This document shows positions 1 through 9,157 of a stretch of 40,697 nt of DNA, in pieces. The notes below the pieces were generated by a model that saw only the letters and a program-made list of their open reading frames with translations, was not told the DNA's origin and did no database searches. The position numbers and the translations under genes are program-made. Position 1 is the stretch's first letter. Each line of letters opens with the position of its first letter. Source of the DNA: Halobacteroidaceae bacterium (GTDB taxonomy: Bacteria > Bacillota > Halanaerobiia > B1SED10-174); the NCBI GenBank assembly GCA_003554145.1, contig PWFS01000037.1, forward strand, positions 1-40,697, read 5' to 3'.

Positions 1-53
1 GAATACAATACCCTTTAACCAGCAGGCAGGAAAGGAGAAAGGAGGTTATTACC

Positions 54-1073
54 ATTATTATTGAAAATAGTTCCGTAGCCATGGAATCCAGTTATCGTTT
101 TTTTAGTTATCAGGAAAGAAAGGCATCGGTAAGCTTGAGAAATACCTCCGGACCTAACCCGGATCAATTGGACCTTTCCCCTGAAGCTCAATCCAGACTG
201 AGTAACAGCCCTGTTGCGGAGGAAGAAAAACCCCTCTGGGAATTCAGGTTAAGCCAAGAGGATAAACGAAATATCCTCCTCCTGAAAAAGTTCATGGAAA
301 AGCTGACTGGTCGGGAAATTGAAATTAATATAATTACCGGGGTCACTATCAGTGAGGGGAATTTAAAACCTGAAATCAGGGGCACGGGAATGGACCTGGC
401 TCCCACTTTTGAACTGGATTTTACCCTGGAGGAAACAATTTTCGAACAGGAAGCGATGTCCTTTAAAACCAGGGGGACGATTACCACTTCTCAAGGAGAA
501 AAAGTTGAATTCCACCTGGAACTGGATATGAATCGGGAATTTTTCTCCCGTACCGAATTTTTGCTGGAGGAACAGGGCACCCGTCCTCTGGATCCACTGG
601 TCATCAATTTTGATGGCCGGGGCCCCCGGCTTGACAGTAATAAAATTGCCTTTGACCTGAATGCTGATGGAGAAAAAAACATGATTTCTTTCCTGGAACC
701 GGGTAGTGGTTTCCTGGTCTGGGACCGTAAGGGAAAGGAACAGGTTCAGGATGGTCGGGACCTTTTTGGCCCCGCCACAGGCAATGGCTTTGCAGAGCTG
801 GCGGCCCATGATCATGATCAAAACGGCTGGATCGACCGGGGAGACCCAATTTTTTCCGAGCTGCGCATCTGGACCCGGGGAACAGAAGGGAACAAAAAAT
901 TAATCTGTCTGGATCGAGCTGGAGTCGGCGCCATTTACCTGGGAAACATTTCTACTCCCTATAGTCTGAATGATCGGGATAATAATACCCATGGACTGCT
1001 GCAAAAAACAGGCCTTTTCCTGGGCACAGATCATACCCCGGGAACCATTCATCACCTTGATTTAATGATTTAG
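54..1073 (+). CDS. RTX/hemolysin-like EF-hand domain protein without RTX repeats (VCBS/hemolysin-associated type)
   Basis: ORF track 81..1073; motifs FDLNADGEKN, GSGFLVWDRKGKEQVQDGRDLFGPATGNGFAELAAHDHDQNGWIDRGDPIFSELRIW. SD AAAGGAGG (38-45) suggests initiation at ATT 54 rather than ATG 81. Confidence 0.7.
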   Translation: MIIENSSVAMESSYRFFSYQERKASVSLRNTSGPNPDQLDLSPEAQSRLSNSPVAEEEKPLWEFRLSQEDKRNILLLKKFMEKLTGREIEINIITGVTISEGNLKPEIRGTGMDLAPTFELDFTLEETIFEQEAMSFKTRGTITTSQGEKVEFHLELDMNREFFSRTEFLLEEQGTRPLDPLVINFDGRGPRLDSNKIAFDLNADGEKNMISFLEPGSGFLVWDRKGKEQVQDGRDLFGPATGNGFAELAAHDHDQNGWIDRGDPIFSELRIWTRGTEGNKKLICLDRAGVGAIYLGNISTPYSLNDRDNNTHGLLQKTGLFLGTDHTPGTIHHLDLMI

Positions 1074-1096
1074 TTTTGCCTTTTAGCAATTTTTTG

Positions 1097-1124
1097 GGCT
1101 ACCTTCCTGGTAGCCTTTTTTTTT
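1097..1124 (+). terminator. intrinsic terminator after ORF1
   Basis: GGCTACC-TTCCT-GGTAGCC followed by TTTTTTTTT. Confidence 0.85.
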
Positions 1125-1199
1125 GAAAAAAGAAAACCGGGGCATCAGCCCCGATCACTTTTCCCCAGAGATTTTCAGCCATTACTTCTGAAGCCCGAA

Positions 1200-1901
1200 T
1201 TAACCCTGAATATCAGATCCCAACTGCTTTTCATAATTATCCAGGAGATCCTGATCGACAGCCAGATAATAACCTCCCCGGCGCCCCATTCGCACGCCTA
1301 CTAATCCACTTTCAATCAGGGGGCGAATTATCCCCCGGATATAGGAGGGGGTAATATTCAACTCATCGCCCAGGACACTGGAATCTACTGGAGAGGCGTA
1401 AGAAGATTCCTTTTTCCGAAGGCAATTTATAATTTCATAATGGAGGGTCTGCCATTTTCTTTGCAGGAATTCCTGGACTTTTTGGGCATCATGGCCCACG
1501 GTTTTGTCCAGGATTTTATCCCGGGTCTGATTAATACGGTATTCGTTTATTCCCTCCTGAATTATTTCAATTAACCTTTTTATGGCCACCGGCTTGGTTA
1601 GAAACTTAAAGACCCGCCCTTCATTTACTGCTTTCATGGCATTGTCAACGTCAGCAAAGCCAGTAATCATAATTCGAATACTATCAGGTAATATCTGGCT
1701 GGCTTCTGCCAGAAACTCAATACCATCTCTGCCGGGCATTCGATAATCAGATAAAATTACGGCAATATCCTTATGGGCTTTTATTATTTCCAGCCCCTCT
1801 TCAGTGCTGCTCCCGGTTAAAACATCGAATTCATCCATTAAATGGCGTTTAAAAGCTTCCAGTACCCTGGGCTCATCATCAATAATCAGAATTTTTTCCA
1901 A
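1200..1901 (-). CDS. response regulator: REC receiver domain with C-terminal winged-helix domain
   Basis: KILIIDDEP, ILSDYRMPGRDGIEFL, IMITGFAD, KFLTKP receiver motifs; C-terminal YIRGIIRPLIESGLVGVRMGRRGGYYLA wHTH; TTG start after GGGGAGG. Confidence 0.9.
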   Translation of the reverse strand: MEKILIIDDEPRVLEAFKRHLMDEFDVLTGSSTEEGLEIIKAHKDIAVILSDYRMPGRDGIEFLAEASQILPDSIRIMITGFADVDNAMKAVNEGRVFKFLTKPVAIKRLIEIIQEGINEYRINQTRDKILDKTVGHDAQKVQEFLQRKWQTLHYEIINCLRKKESSYASPVDSSVLGDELNITPSYIRGIIRPLIESGLVGVRMGRRGGYYLAVDQDLLDNYEKQLGSDIQG

Positions 1902-1925
1902 GGTAAAACCTCCCCTTTTTTCCTT

Positions 1926-3983
1926 TCAATTTTTTTCTGTTCCCGATATTTTTAAAGGCAGATTTATGGTAAAAGTAGTTCCCTGACCAGGTTCAGAAGC
2001 AACCATTAATTCTCCCTTGTGCTTATTTACAATTATATCGTGGGCAATAGTAAGTCCCTGGCCGGTTCCTTTCCCCACCTCTTTGGTAGTGAAAAAGGGA
2101 TCAAAGATTTTTTCTTTGTTTTCCGAAGAAATCCCTGCCCCATTATCATTGATAATGATTTGAATGATTTCACCCCTGGAAAGGGTACTGATTTTGATCA
2201 GTCCTTTCTCAATTATTCCCTTTTCCCGGGCTTCAGCTATAGCCTGAGCAGAATTAACCACCATATTCAAAATAACCTGATTGATCTCCTCCATCCTACA
2301 AAAAATCTGGGGTAGTCCATTATCCAGATCCAGTTTAACTTCAGTTGCATACTTCCACTCATTTTTTGCTATTTCCAGAGTGCTTTTAATCCCCTCGTTA
2401 ATATTTCCCATCTTCATTTCCGCATCCCCGGGATGAGCAAAGTTTTTCATGGATAATACCAGGCGGTTAACCCTCTTTACCCCCTCAATAGCATCCTCCA
2501 GGGCGTGGGGAACTTCCTTCTTCAATTTATCTATCCTGGGGGGAGGATTTTTTATTTCTCCGTTAATATTCGAAAAAGCCTTCTGTAAAAAGCTCAAATT
2601 ATCCCCGATATATTGCATCGGCGTATTAATTTCATGAGCAATACCTGCAGCCAGCTGACCGATAGATTCCATTTTTTGGGATAATATGGCCCGGTCTTCC
2701 CTGCTTTTAAGCTCAGTAATATCTCCAAAAATCAATATATAACCCAGTGTATCTCCCTGTTCATTTTTTATCGGAGAAAAACTTTCGCTGATTACCCTGA
2801 CCTTACCCTCCCTGGTCTGCAAAATTGTATTGCTTTTCCGGGAAACCCTGTAAATCTTTTTTAAGGGTTCCCCAATAATATTTTCTCCATTCCAACCGGT
2901 TATTTCCATTGCAGCCCGGTTTATCATCCGGATCCTCTCTTCTTTATCCGTGGTTATTACTCCCTCCCTGATACTGCGCAGGGTAATATCCAGCAGCTCT
3001 TTCTCCGCAACCAGTTTTCTTTCCGTTTCTTGGCGGGCTTCAGTTTCCTGTAAAAAATACTTATTTAAATCTCGTAGTTCCCGATTGCGGTCCTCCAGAT
3101 CCTTCTGAAGTTCAATCTCCCGGCTAATATCTCGAGCCTGCAGTAAAACTTCCCCTTTTCCTGTTGCTGCCCTATTTAGATATTTCAAAGTCCACTGCCA
3201 GCAGGTTTTTTTGCGGTTAATTCCCCTCCTGATATGGCAAAATCCCCTTTTCTCTTTAATCTTCACTATCTCCTCAAGGGCAATTTTTAGTTCTTCTTTC
3301 CAACCCGGGGGCAGGAGGGTCATTATTTTTTCCCCTTCCCCATTACCTTCAAATTGTAAAATTTCCCGGGCCCGCTCATTGAAGTCAATAATTTCCCCCT
3401 GTGTATCCAAATGAAGGCTTAGTGTGTCCGCTTCCTGGAGGGCCTCTTCCCGCCGCCGCTTCTGACTCTGTTCCATAATTGTTATAAATAACGCCCCTCC
3501 ACCAGGACAGGTTTTTCGGGAACAGATAGAATAAAATGCGGGCTGTCCCTCAACTTCTATCCAACTGCCTGCATGGTCATCCAGGAAATTGGATCTGGAA
3601 TTCAATTGTGGCTGGAAAAATTCCCGGAATCTCCTCCCTCCTGCCAGTATCTGTCCCTGTTCGTTTAAAAAACCGAGCTCAATTCCCCGGGGATTGCCCC
3701 AGGACCCAATAATGGTTAACGTTGGAGCAATAATCCAGGGGGCTGCTACCCACAAAAGAAACAATAGCAGGCCTGTGGCCCCATTAACAATTAGCATTTC
3801 ACTGCCAGCAAGAAAAAAAAGAACAGCAAAAAGAGTTCCAGCAATAACCCTGATCTGCAGAGAGAAAAAAGCCATTCCCCCGGCAGCTAAAATCCCCAGA
3901 GCAATCAGCCAGACCATATTATTCCCCGGTATAATAAGAAAAAAGGGAAGCCCCAAAAAACAAATTCCATTAAATTTCAACAC
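1926..3983 (-). CDS. membrane PAS-domain sensor histidine kinase
   Basis: N-terminal hydrophobic helices, PAS regions, H-box QLAAGIAHEINTPMQYI, N/G boxes NMVVNSAQAI, DNGAGI, GKGTGQGLTIAHDII. Confidence 0.92.
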   Translation of the reverse strand: MLKFNGICFLGLPFFLIIPGNNMVWLIALGILAAGGMAFFSLQIRVIAGTLFAVLFFLAGSEMLIVNGATGLLLFLLWVAAPWIIAPTLTIIGSWGNPRGIELGFLNEQGQILAGGRRFREFFQPQLNSRSNFLDDHAGSWIEVEGQPAFYSICSRKTCPGGGALFITIMEQSQKRRREEALQEADTLSLHLDTQGEIIDFNERAREILQFEGNGEGEKIMTLLPPGWKEELKIALEEIVKIKEKRGFCHIRRGINRKKTCWQWTLKYLNRAATGKGEVLLQARDISREIELQKDLEDRNRELRDLNKYFLQETEARQETERKLVAEKELLDITLRSIREGVITTDKEERIRMINRAAMEITGWNGENIIGEPLKKIYRVSRKSNTILQTREGKVRVISESFSPIKNEQGDTLGYILIFGDITELKSREDRAILSQKMESIGQLAAGIAHEINTPMQYIGDNLSFLQKAFSNINGEIKNPPPRIDKLKKEVPHALEDAIEGVKRVNRLVLSMKNFAHPGDAEMKMGNINEGIKSTLEIAKNEWKYATEVKLDLDNGLPQIFCRMEEINQVILNMVVNSAQAIAEAREKGIIEKGLIKISTLSRGEIIQIIINDNGAGISSENKEKIFDPFFTTKEVGKGTGQGLTIAHDIIVNKHKGELMVASEPGQGTTFTINLPLKISGTEKN

Positions 3984-4043
3984 CTCCCCCTATAATTAAC
4001 GGAATAACTGCCGTTTTTTTTAATTTTTTCTCTCCAGTGGGAC

Positions 4044-4093
4044 CAAAAAAATACTGCAGCACCAGGATTTACTCCGGGGTTTACAGCAGTATT
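4044..4093 (-). terminator. second terminator-like hairpin upstream of the histidine kinase
   Basis: minus strand AATACTGC...GCAGTATT followed by TTTTT. Confidence 0.5.
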
Positions 4094-4110
4094 TACCGGG
4101 AAAAGGGAAT

Positions 4111-4168
4111 TAAAAAAGCAGAACGAGGAAGACTCCTTTTTCAGTAACAGCAGCAACCTTCCTCGTCC
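4111..4168 (-). terminator. terminator-like hairpin after pilin gene
   Basis: minus strand ACGAGGAAG...CTTCCTCGT then TCTGCTTTTTTA. Confidence 0.65.
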
Positions 4169-4183
4169 TTAAAGCTTGATTAT

Positions 4184-4681
4184 TCAGTTATTTTCAAAAG
4201 AAATTTTGTGAAGATAAATTGTGGCTTCAGATCTTTGCTTTTGACCTTCACCCTCATAACCAGAATAGATACTGGCCGAGATATGCGATTCGCTTCCATC
4301 CTGATCAAAGTCCAGCTGGTATCTTTCCAGGAAAATACTGGCCTGTAGATCTTCACCCAGGAATACTCCCAGATCCTGCTCACAGTTCAGGCTTCCTTTC
4401 CCATTTTCTATTTCATAATAATTCCAGGCCTGTCTTACTGCCTGTAATTCGGCCAGAGTGGCCGCCTCAATCCCCCTTTCCCGGAAACCATCAAACCGGG
4501 GAATAGTTACCATAGCCAGTAGACCCAGTATCGAAATGACAACCAGCAGTTCCACCAGAGTAAATCCTTTTTCCCTATCTATTTTGTTCACCCCCTTCCC
4601 GGAACCTTTATCATTTATTTCTATATTTTCCATTTTTTTCCTGCAAGGAATGTAATGTTTCCTTTGAGAAGTTTTGCTCAA
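4184..4681 (-). CDS. type IV pilin/pseudopilin-like protein with prepilin N-methylation motif
   Basis: EKGFTLVELLVVISILGLLAMVTIPRF class III prepilin signal; true start uncertain (ATG at ORF start or internal GTG/ATA). Confidence 0.85.
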   Translation of the reverse strand: MSKTSQRKHYIPCRKKMENIEINDKGSGKGVNKIDREKGFTLVELLVVISILGLLAMVTIPRFDGFRERGIEAATLAELQAVRQAWNYYEIENGKGSLNCEQDLGVFLGEDLQASIFLERYQLDFDQDGSESHISASIYSGYEGEGQKQRSEATIYLHKISFENN

Positions 4682-4716
4682 TGATATATAATTAGATGAA
4701 GAGGGAGGTGTTTTTT

Positions 4717-6129
4717 ATTAATCTAGTAACTGCAGGAAAAAACAAGTTTAAAATTTCTCGGCAGGGAAAAATGCAAACCGAATGTCACCTCTACCTTACT
4801 CCCGCCCTGGCTGAAAAGCTGGAACAGGATTGTATCCAACAACTTGTGGCAGCTGCTTCTCTGCCCGGATTGGTTGGTCCTGTCCTGGCCATGCCCGATG
4901 TTCACACCGGTTTTGGTCTTCCGATCGGGGGTATTATGGCCATGGATGGAACTGAAGGCCTTGTTTCTGCCGGGGCAGTGGGCATGGATATCAACTGTGG
5001 AGTTCGGCTGCTACAGACCAGCATTGATTATAAAGAACTCACTGATAAGCAGCTTAAACAGATTATGAAAAATATTCTGGACCGAGTTCCTGTGGGGCTG
5101 GGCAAGGCCCGCCCCTACAAGGGTGCTATGGCTTCAATTAATAAGAAGATCTTTCGGAAAGGGGCCCGGGCCCTGGTCGAAGCTGGTTATGGAAGGTGGG
5201 ATGACCTGGATAACACTGAAGAAAAAGGTGCTTTCTCCCTGGCCGATCCCAGGGCTCTAAGCAAAAAAGCCCTTTCCCGGAGCGATCAGTTGGGCACTCT
5301 GGGATCGGGCAACCATTTTATAGAACTGGGTTATGTGGAGCAGGTATTCAATTCTCAGGCTGCAGGAAAAATGAATCTGCAGCAGGGCAAACTAACCATC
5401 CTCATCCATACCGGAAGTCGAGGCTTCGGCCATCAGATTTGCACCGATTTTTCTTCCAGCATGGTTCAGGACGCAGCCAGGTATAAAATTGATCTTCCCA
5501 ATAAAGGTCTGGCTGCAGTTCCTATTGAATCGCCTGAAGGTCAAAAATACCTGCAGGCAATGGGCTGCGCGGTCAACTTTGCTTTTGCCAATCGTCAGTT
5601 AATTGCCCACCTGGTACGGGAAGCTGTCGGGGAGGCATTGCATGAAGTTCCTCACAGGCTGGGCTTAAATCAGGTTTATGACGTTGCTCACAATATTGCC
5701 AAGTTCGAAGAACATAAAAAGAAAAGGGTCTTGATCCACCGCAAGGGAGCTACTCGCGCCCTACCTCCTGATGACCCCCTGAATCCCCCTGCCTATAAAA
5801 AAACCGGCCAGCCCGCAATTATTCCCGGAAGCATGGGCACCGGCTCCTATGTAACTATTGCCCGAAAAAAAGCAGCGGAAACTTACTTTTCGGTAAATCA
5901 CGGGGCCGGCCGGGTTCTTTCCCGCTCCCAGGCCAAAAAACAGATTTCCAAAAATGATTTTGACCGGCAGATGGGTGATGTGCAGTACAACATCAGGGAT
6001 TATCGGAAAATTGTGGACGAAGCCCCTGGCGCCTATAAAGATATTGACGATGTGATTAACACCCTGGCTGATATTGATATTACCGAAAAAGTATGCCGTC
6101 TGAAACCACTGGCGACAATAAAAGGCTAA
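4717..6129 (+). CDS. rtcB: RNA-splicing ligase RtcB
   Basis: ORF track 4696..6129; AMPDVHTGFGLPIGGIMA, GAVGMDINCGVRL, LGSGNHFIELGYV, HTGSRGFGHQIC, YDVAHNIAKFEEH, PGSMGTGSYV, VNHGAGRVLSRSQAKK. Probable ATT start at 4717. Confidence 0.95.
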   Translation: MNLVTAGKNKFKISRQGKMQTECHLYLTPALAEKLEQDCIQQLVAAASLPGLVGPVLAMPDVHTGFGLPIGGIMAMDGTEGLVSAGAVGMDINCGVRLLQTSIDYKELTDKQLKQIMKNILDRVPVGLGKARPYKGAMASINKKIFRKGARALVEAGYGRWDDLDNTEEKGAFSLADPRALSKKALSRSDQLGTLGSGNHFIELGYVEQVFNSQAAGKMNLQQGKLTILIHTGSRGFGHQICTDFSSSMVQDAARYKIDLPNKGLAAVPIESPEGQKYLQAMGCAVNFAFANRQLIAHLVREAVGEALHEVPHRLGLNQVYDVAHNIAKFEEHKKKRVLIHRKGATRALPPDDPLNPPAYKKTGQPAIIPGSMGTGSYVTIARKKAAETYFSVNHGAGRVLSRSQAKKQISKNDFDRQMGDVQYNIRDYRKIVDEAPGAYKDIDDVINTLADIDITEKVCRLKPLATIKG

Positions 6130-6153
6130 AAAAGTCCCCCCGGGGACTTTTTT
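6128..6153. terminator. bidirectional terminator between rtcB and the convergent ATPase gene
   Basis: AAAAAAGTCCCC-CC-GGGGACTTTTTT. Confidence 0.85.
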
Positions 6154-6496
6154 ATTTCTTCATAAAAACGGTAATCTCTGTCCCCTCTCCCGGAGAAGTT
6201 TTAACCCGAGCAGCATCTGTCATCATCCCCACCAGGGAAAGACCGGTACCCTGAAAACTCTGCCCCGCCAGAGAGCCATAATAATCTTCCAGTTCTTCTC
6301 GACGAGGCCTCTCCAATTTTTTCTTTACTTCCTCTAATTTTTGTTGATCCATTCCTTCTCCATTATCTTTAACTTTGATCACTACTTCATCTCCAGAAAA
6401 ATCAACATCTACCTCAATCCTCGTAGCCCCTGCTTTTAAGGCATTATTGTAAAGTTCATCCACAATTCCCCTGGTGTTTCGTCGATGTGAATGCAT
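6152..6496 (-). CDS. standalone HATPase_c-type ATP-binding protein
   Basis: IVDELYNNALKAGAT, VKDNGEGMD, GTGLSLVGMMTDAA, SPGEGTEITVFMKK (N, G1, G2 boxes). Confidence 0.75.
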   Translation of the reverse strand: MHSHRRNTRGIVDELYNNALKAGATRIEVDVDFSGDEVVIKVKDNGEGMDQQKLEEVKKKLERPRREELEDYYGSLAGQSFQGTGLSLVGMMTDAARVKTSPGEGTEITVFMKK

Positions 6497-7741
6497 CTAT
6501 TTGCCCTCCCCTTTTTTCTTCTTCTTACTTCCCCCCTGATTAATCCACCTGCTGACTCCAACAAAAATGGTTCCCACCAGGCCTCCCGCAAATCCATTAT
6601 TATAAAGGTTCATTCCCCCATGAAATGGTCCGGAGTGCATAACAACTCCCAGGTGCACTATACCAGCCAGAATTCCCACCAGGGGACCAAAATTTCCTGC
6701 AACCGGGGCCAGGGTAGTTCCAAAGAGAGCGGCCAGCAGGGGTCCCGGGTCAGCAGGGCTGTGAGAACTGAAAAGGGCTGCCAGAAAAACCCCCAGCATT
6801 AGCGGCCATATATTTTTTACATGCTTGCCAAAGGCAGCAAAGCCCACCATGGTGAAAACACCACCCAGAGTTGGGCCGTTAAATTCACCTCCCACAATAA
6901 GGATGTAACTCAAACCAATCAGGCCTACGAGACCCATATTGAATAGGGTTGCTGGCATTCCTTCCTCGGTTACAAAATCAGAAACCAGGGTGCCAGGATA
7001 TTTCCAGAGCTTTCGGGTAGTTTTCCAGCCCGACCAGCCCACAATAAGCATTACCCCAAAATAAATGAAAAAAACCAGGCCCAGGAGCAACTGCTGCTGG
7101 GTATACCATAGCTCTGCAAGCAACAATTCTTCTCCCGCCAGCATCAGCATTGCAGTTAAGTATATTCCCACAACGCCACAGGTAAAGCCAACATTGTAAA
7201 GGTTAAAACCCTGATGATTGTGTAAAACGTGGGAGGCCATGGCGGGTAAAATCATACCTGTGACCATTCCCAGTATGACCCCCGCAGGATATCCCCAGTC
7301 CAGCCCAAAAGCTACCTGGGAAATGAGAGGTCCCAGGGCAGTTCCAAATAAAGCTACAACAATTACTGACCGAAAATTGTCCTTTTTTAATACCGCCGCC
7401 AGGGCTACCCCCGCAATTATTGGCCAGATATTAATAGGGGTTTTGCCAAAAAGGCCAAAACCAGCCATGGTAAAAACTGCAGCAATGGTGGGGCCCGAAA
7501 AATGGGTTTTACTGAAAAAAATCAGACCAAGCCCCATCAAACCTACCAGACCTGAATTAATCAGGGTAGCACCCACTCCACCTACAGCAAAATAATCAGA
7601 AATCAAAATACCGGGAACCTTCATTATGGCCAGAAAGCCATCCCAGGTGTATTTCAGAGTTTCTCCCGGCCATAAAAGGCCAATAATTATCAGAGCCAGC
7701 ATATAAAGGGTAAAAATCCGGTACCGCGTTTTTTCCTCCAT
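6497..7741 (-). CDS. DUF1576-like multipass membrane protein
   Basis: two internally repeated hydrophobic halves (FSGPTIAAVFTMAGFGLFGK / FNGPTLGGVFTMVGFAAFGK); stop codon directly abuts the ATPase ATG (TAG-ATG). Confidence 0.75.
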   Translation of the reverse strand: MEEKTRYRIFTLYMLALIIIGLLWPGETLKYTWDGFLAIMKVPGILISDYFAVGGVGATLINSGLVGLMGLGLIFFSKTHFSGPTIAAVFTMAGFGLFGKTPINIWPIIAGVALAAVLKKDNFRSVIVVALFGTALGPLISQVAFGLDWGYPAGVILGMVTGMILPAMASHVLHNHQGFNLYNVGFTCGVVGIYLTAMLMLAGEELLLAELWYTQQQLLLGLVFFIYFGVMLIVGWSGWKTTRKLWKYPGTLVSDFVTEEGMPATLFNMGLVGLIGLSYILIVGGEFNGPTLGGVFTMVGFAAFGKHVKNIWPLMLGVFLAALFSSHSPADPGPLLAALFGTTLAPVAGNFGPLVGILAGIVHLGVVMHSGPFHGGMNLYNNGFAGGLVGTIFVGVSRWINQGGSKKKKKGEGK

Positions 7742-7795
7742 TAAAACAAAACCCCTTTTCCCTTTTTTCCTCTAATCTTTAAATAAATTAAACCT

Positions 7796-8677
7796 TCAGG
7801 GACCTATTTCCTCTTTTTCCTCCCGCCCTGCAAGAAACATCCCCCAGACAATTAAAAGCCCCCCCAGATAACTGGGCATTGGGAGAAGCTCCCCCAGGTA
7901 AAAAAAAGCAAAAATCGTTGCAAAAACCGGTTCCAGAGCCAGAGCCAGGGCGGCAAAGGAGGCGGAAATAACCTGCTGGGCTTTATGTTCCCATAGATAA
8001 GCAAGGGCTGTTGCCCCCACACCCATATAGGCTATCTGTAACCATTGAATAGCTGAAATGTACCCCACTTCCCAGGGCTTTTGCGGAGCAAGAAAAAGGG
8101 CAAGAATTCCCATCAAAAAAGCCATTAGCAGGATCTGCAGGGCCACAAAGGGTGGGCCATCAGCCCGGGGAGCATAACGGGAAACAAAAACAATATAAAG
8201 TGCGAAAAAAATCGCACACAAAAAAACCAGGAACTCTCCCCAGCCAAAATGCAGACGGTCAATATAATTCAATAGATAAAGGCCAATTACCGCCAGGACG
8301 GCCCCCAGCAAACTCCCTTTTTTTAAAACCTCCTGGCCGGTAACCACGGCAATCAAAGGAACCATAATAACTGAAAGTCCGGTGATAAAACCGGCCTGGG
8401 AGGCGGTAGTCCAGTTTAAACCAAGAACCTGGGTCAGATATCCCCCAAAAAGCAAAAAACCAAGGAACAGACCCTGTCCCACGTGGGCTCGATTAAGGCC
8501 TCGTCGGCGAATACCTGACCATATTGCCAGGAATAATCCTCCCAGAAGAAAACGCCAGAAAAGAAAATAATAAAGGGAAACCTGCTCCAGGAGATCTTTC
8601 ATTACTGCAAAAGTAGTTCCCCAGATGAATGCTACCAGAATCAATAATAAGGCCCACTTATTTAATATTCCACCCAT
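7796..8677 (-). CDS. EamA/DMT superfamily transporter
   Basis: 10-TM pattern, LVAFIWGTTFAVMK, C-terminal LALEPVFATIFAFFYLGELL. Confidence 0.9.
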   Translation of the reverse strand: MGGILNKWALLLILVAFIWGTTFAVMKDLLEQVSLYYFLFWRFLLGGLFLAIWSGIRRRGLNRAHVGQGLFLGFLLFGGYLTQVLGLNWTTASQAGFITGLSVIMVPLIAVVTGQEVLKKGSLLGAVLAVIGLYLLNYIDRLHFGWGEFLVFLCAIFFALYIVFVSRYAPRADGPPFVALQILLMAFLMGILALFLAPQKPWEVGYISAIQWLQIAYMGVGATALAYLWEHKAQQVISASFAALALALEPVFATIFAFFYLGELLPMPSYLGGLLIVWGMFLAGREEKEEIGP

Positions 8678-9122
8678 TCTGCGGCCTCCCCGCGAATAAC
8701 AAACGACTGAAAATTAATGTAACAACTGTTGCCAGAATAAGCCGGAACCCAACCAGAACCAAAAAATTTGCTCCCACTGCTACAAACAGCAGGGTATCTT
8801 CAAAAAGAGAATGGCAGAGGGACAAAAAAAGGCATATCAACCACATTTCCCGGGTGGACAGCTCCCCCTCCCGGGAATACTGGATCAAAACTCCCGCCCC
8901 ATAAGAGAGCCCCAGAAATTGGCCCACCAGGAACGGAACCCCTGCTTGAGAGGGCAGGTTAAACCTGCTCAGTAATGGGATCAGAGGACGGGTCATTTTT
9001 TCCAACCACCCATAACCTTTTAATAGTTCCAGCGCTATCATTAACGGGATAATTATCAAAAAAATCTTCAGTCCCATTTCCCCCAGACCCCAGAATATGT
9101 CCATTCCTATTTCAATCAACAT
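8658..9122 (-). CDS. nucleoside recognition (Gate) domain membrane protein, half 1
   Basis: ORF track 8658..9134; hydrophobic protein with FLGLSYGAGVLIQYS and SLCHSLFEDTLLF; overlaps EamA start. Confidence 0.7.
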   Translation of the reverse strand: MLIEIGMDIFWGLGEMGLKIFLIIIPLMIALELLKGYGWLEKMTRPLIPLLSRFNLPSQAGVPFLVGQFLGLSYGAGVLIQYSREGELSTREMWLICLFLSLCHSLFEDTLLFVAVGANFLVLVGFRLILATVVTLIFSRLLFAGRPQNGWNIK

Positions 9123-9157
9123 CCCGCCCTCCACCTCCCCTCGGCTTTAATTCCATT

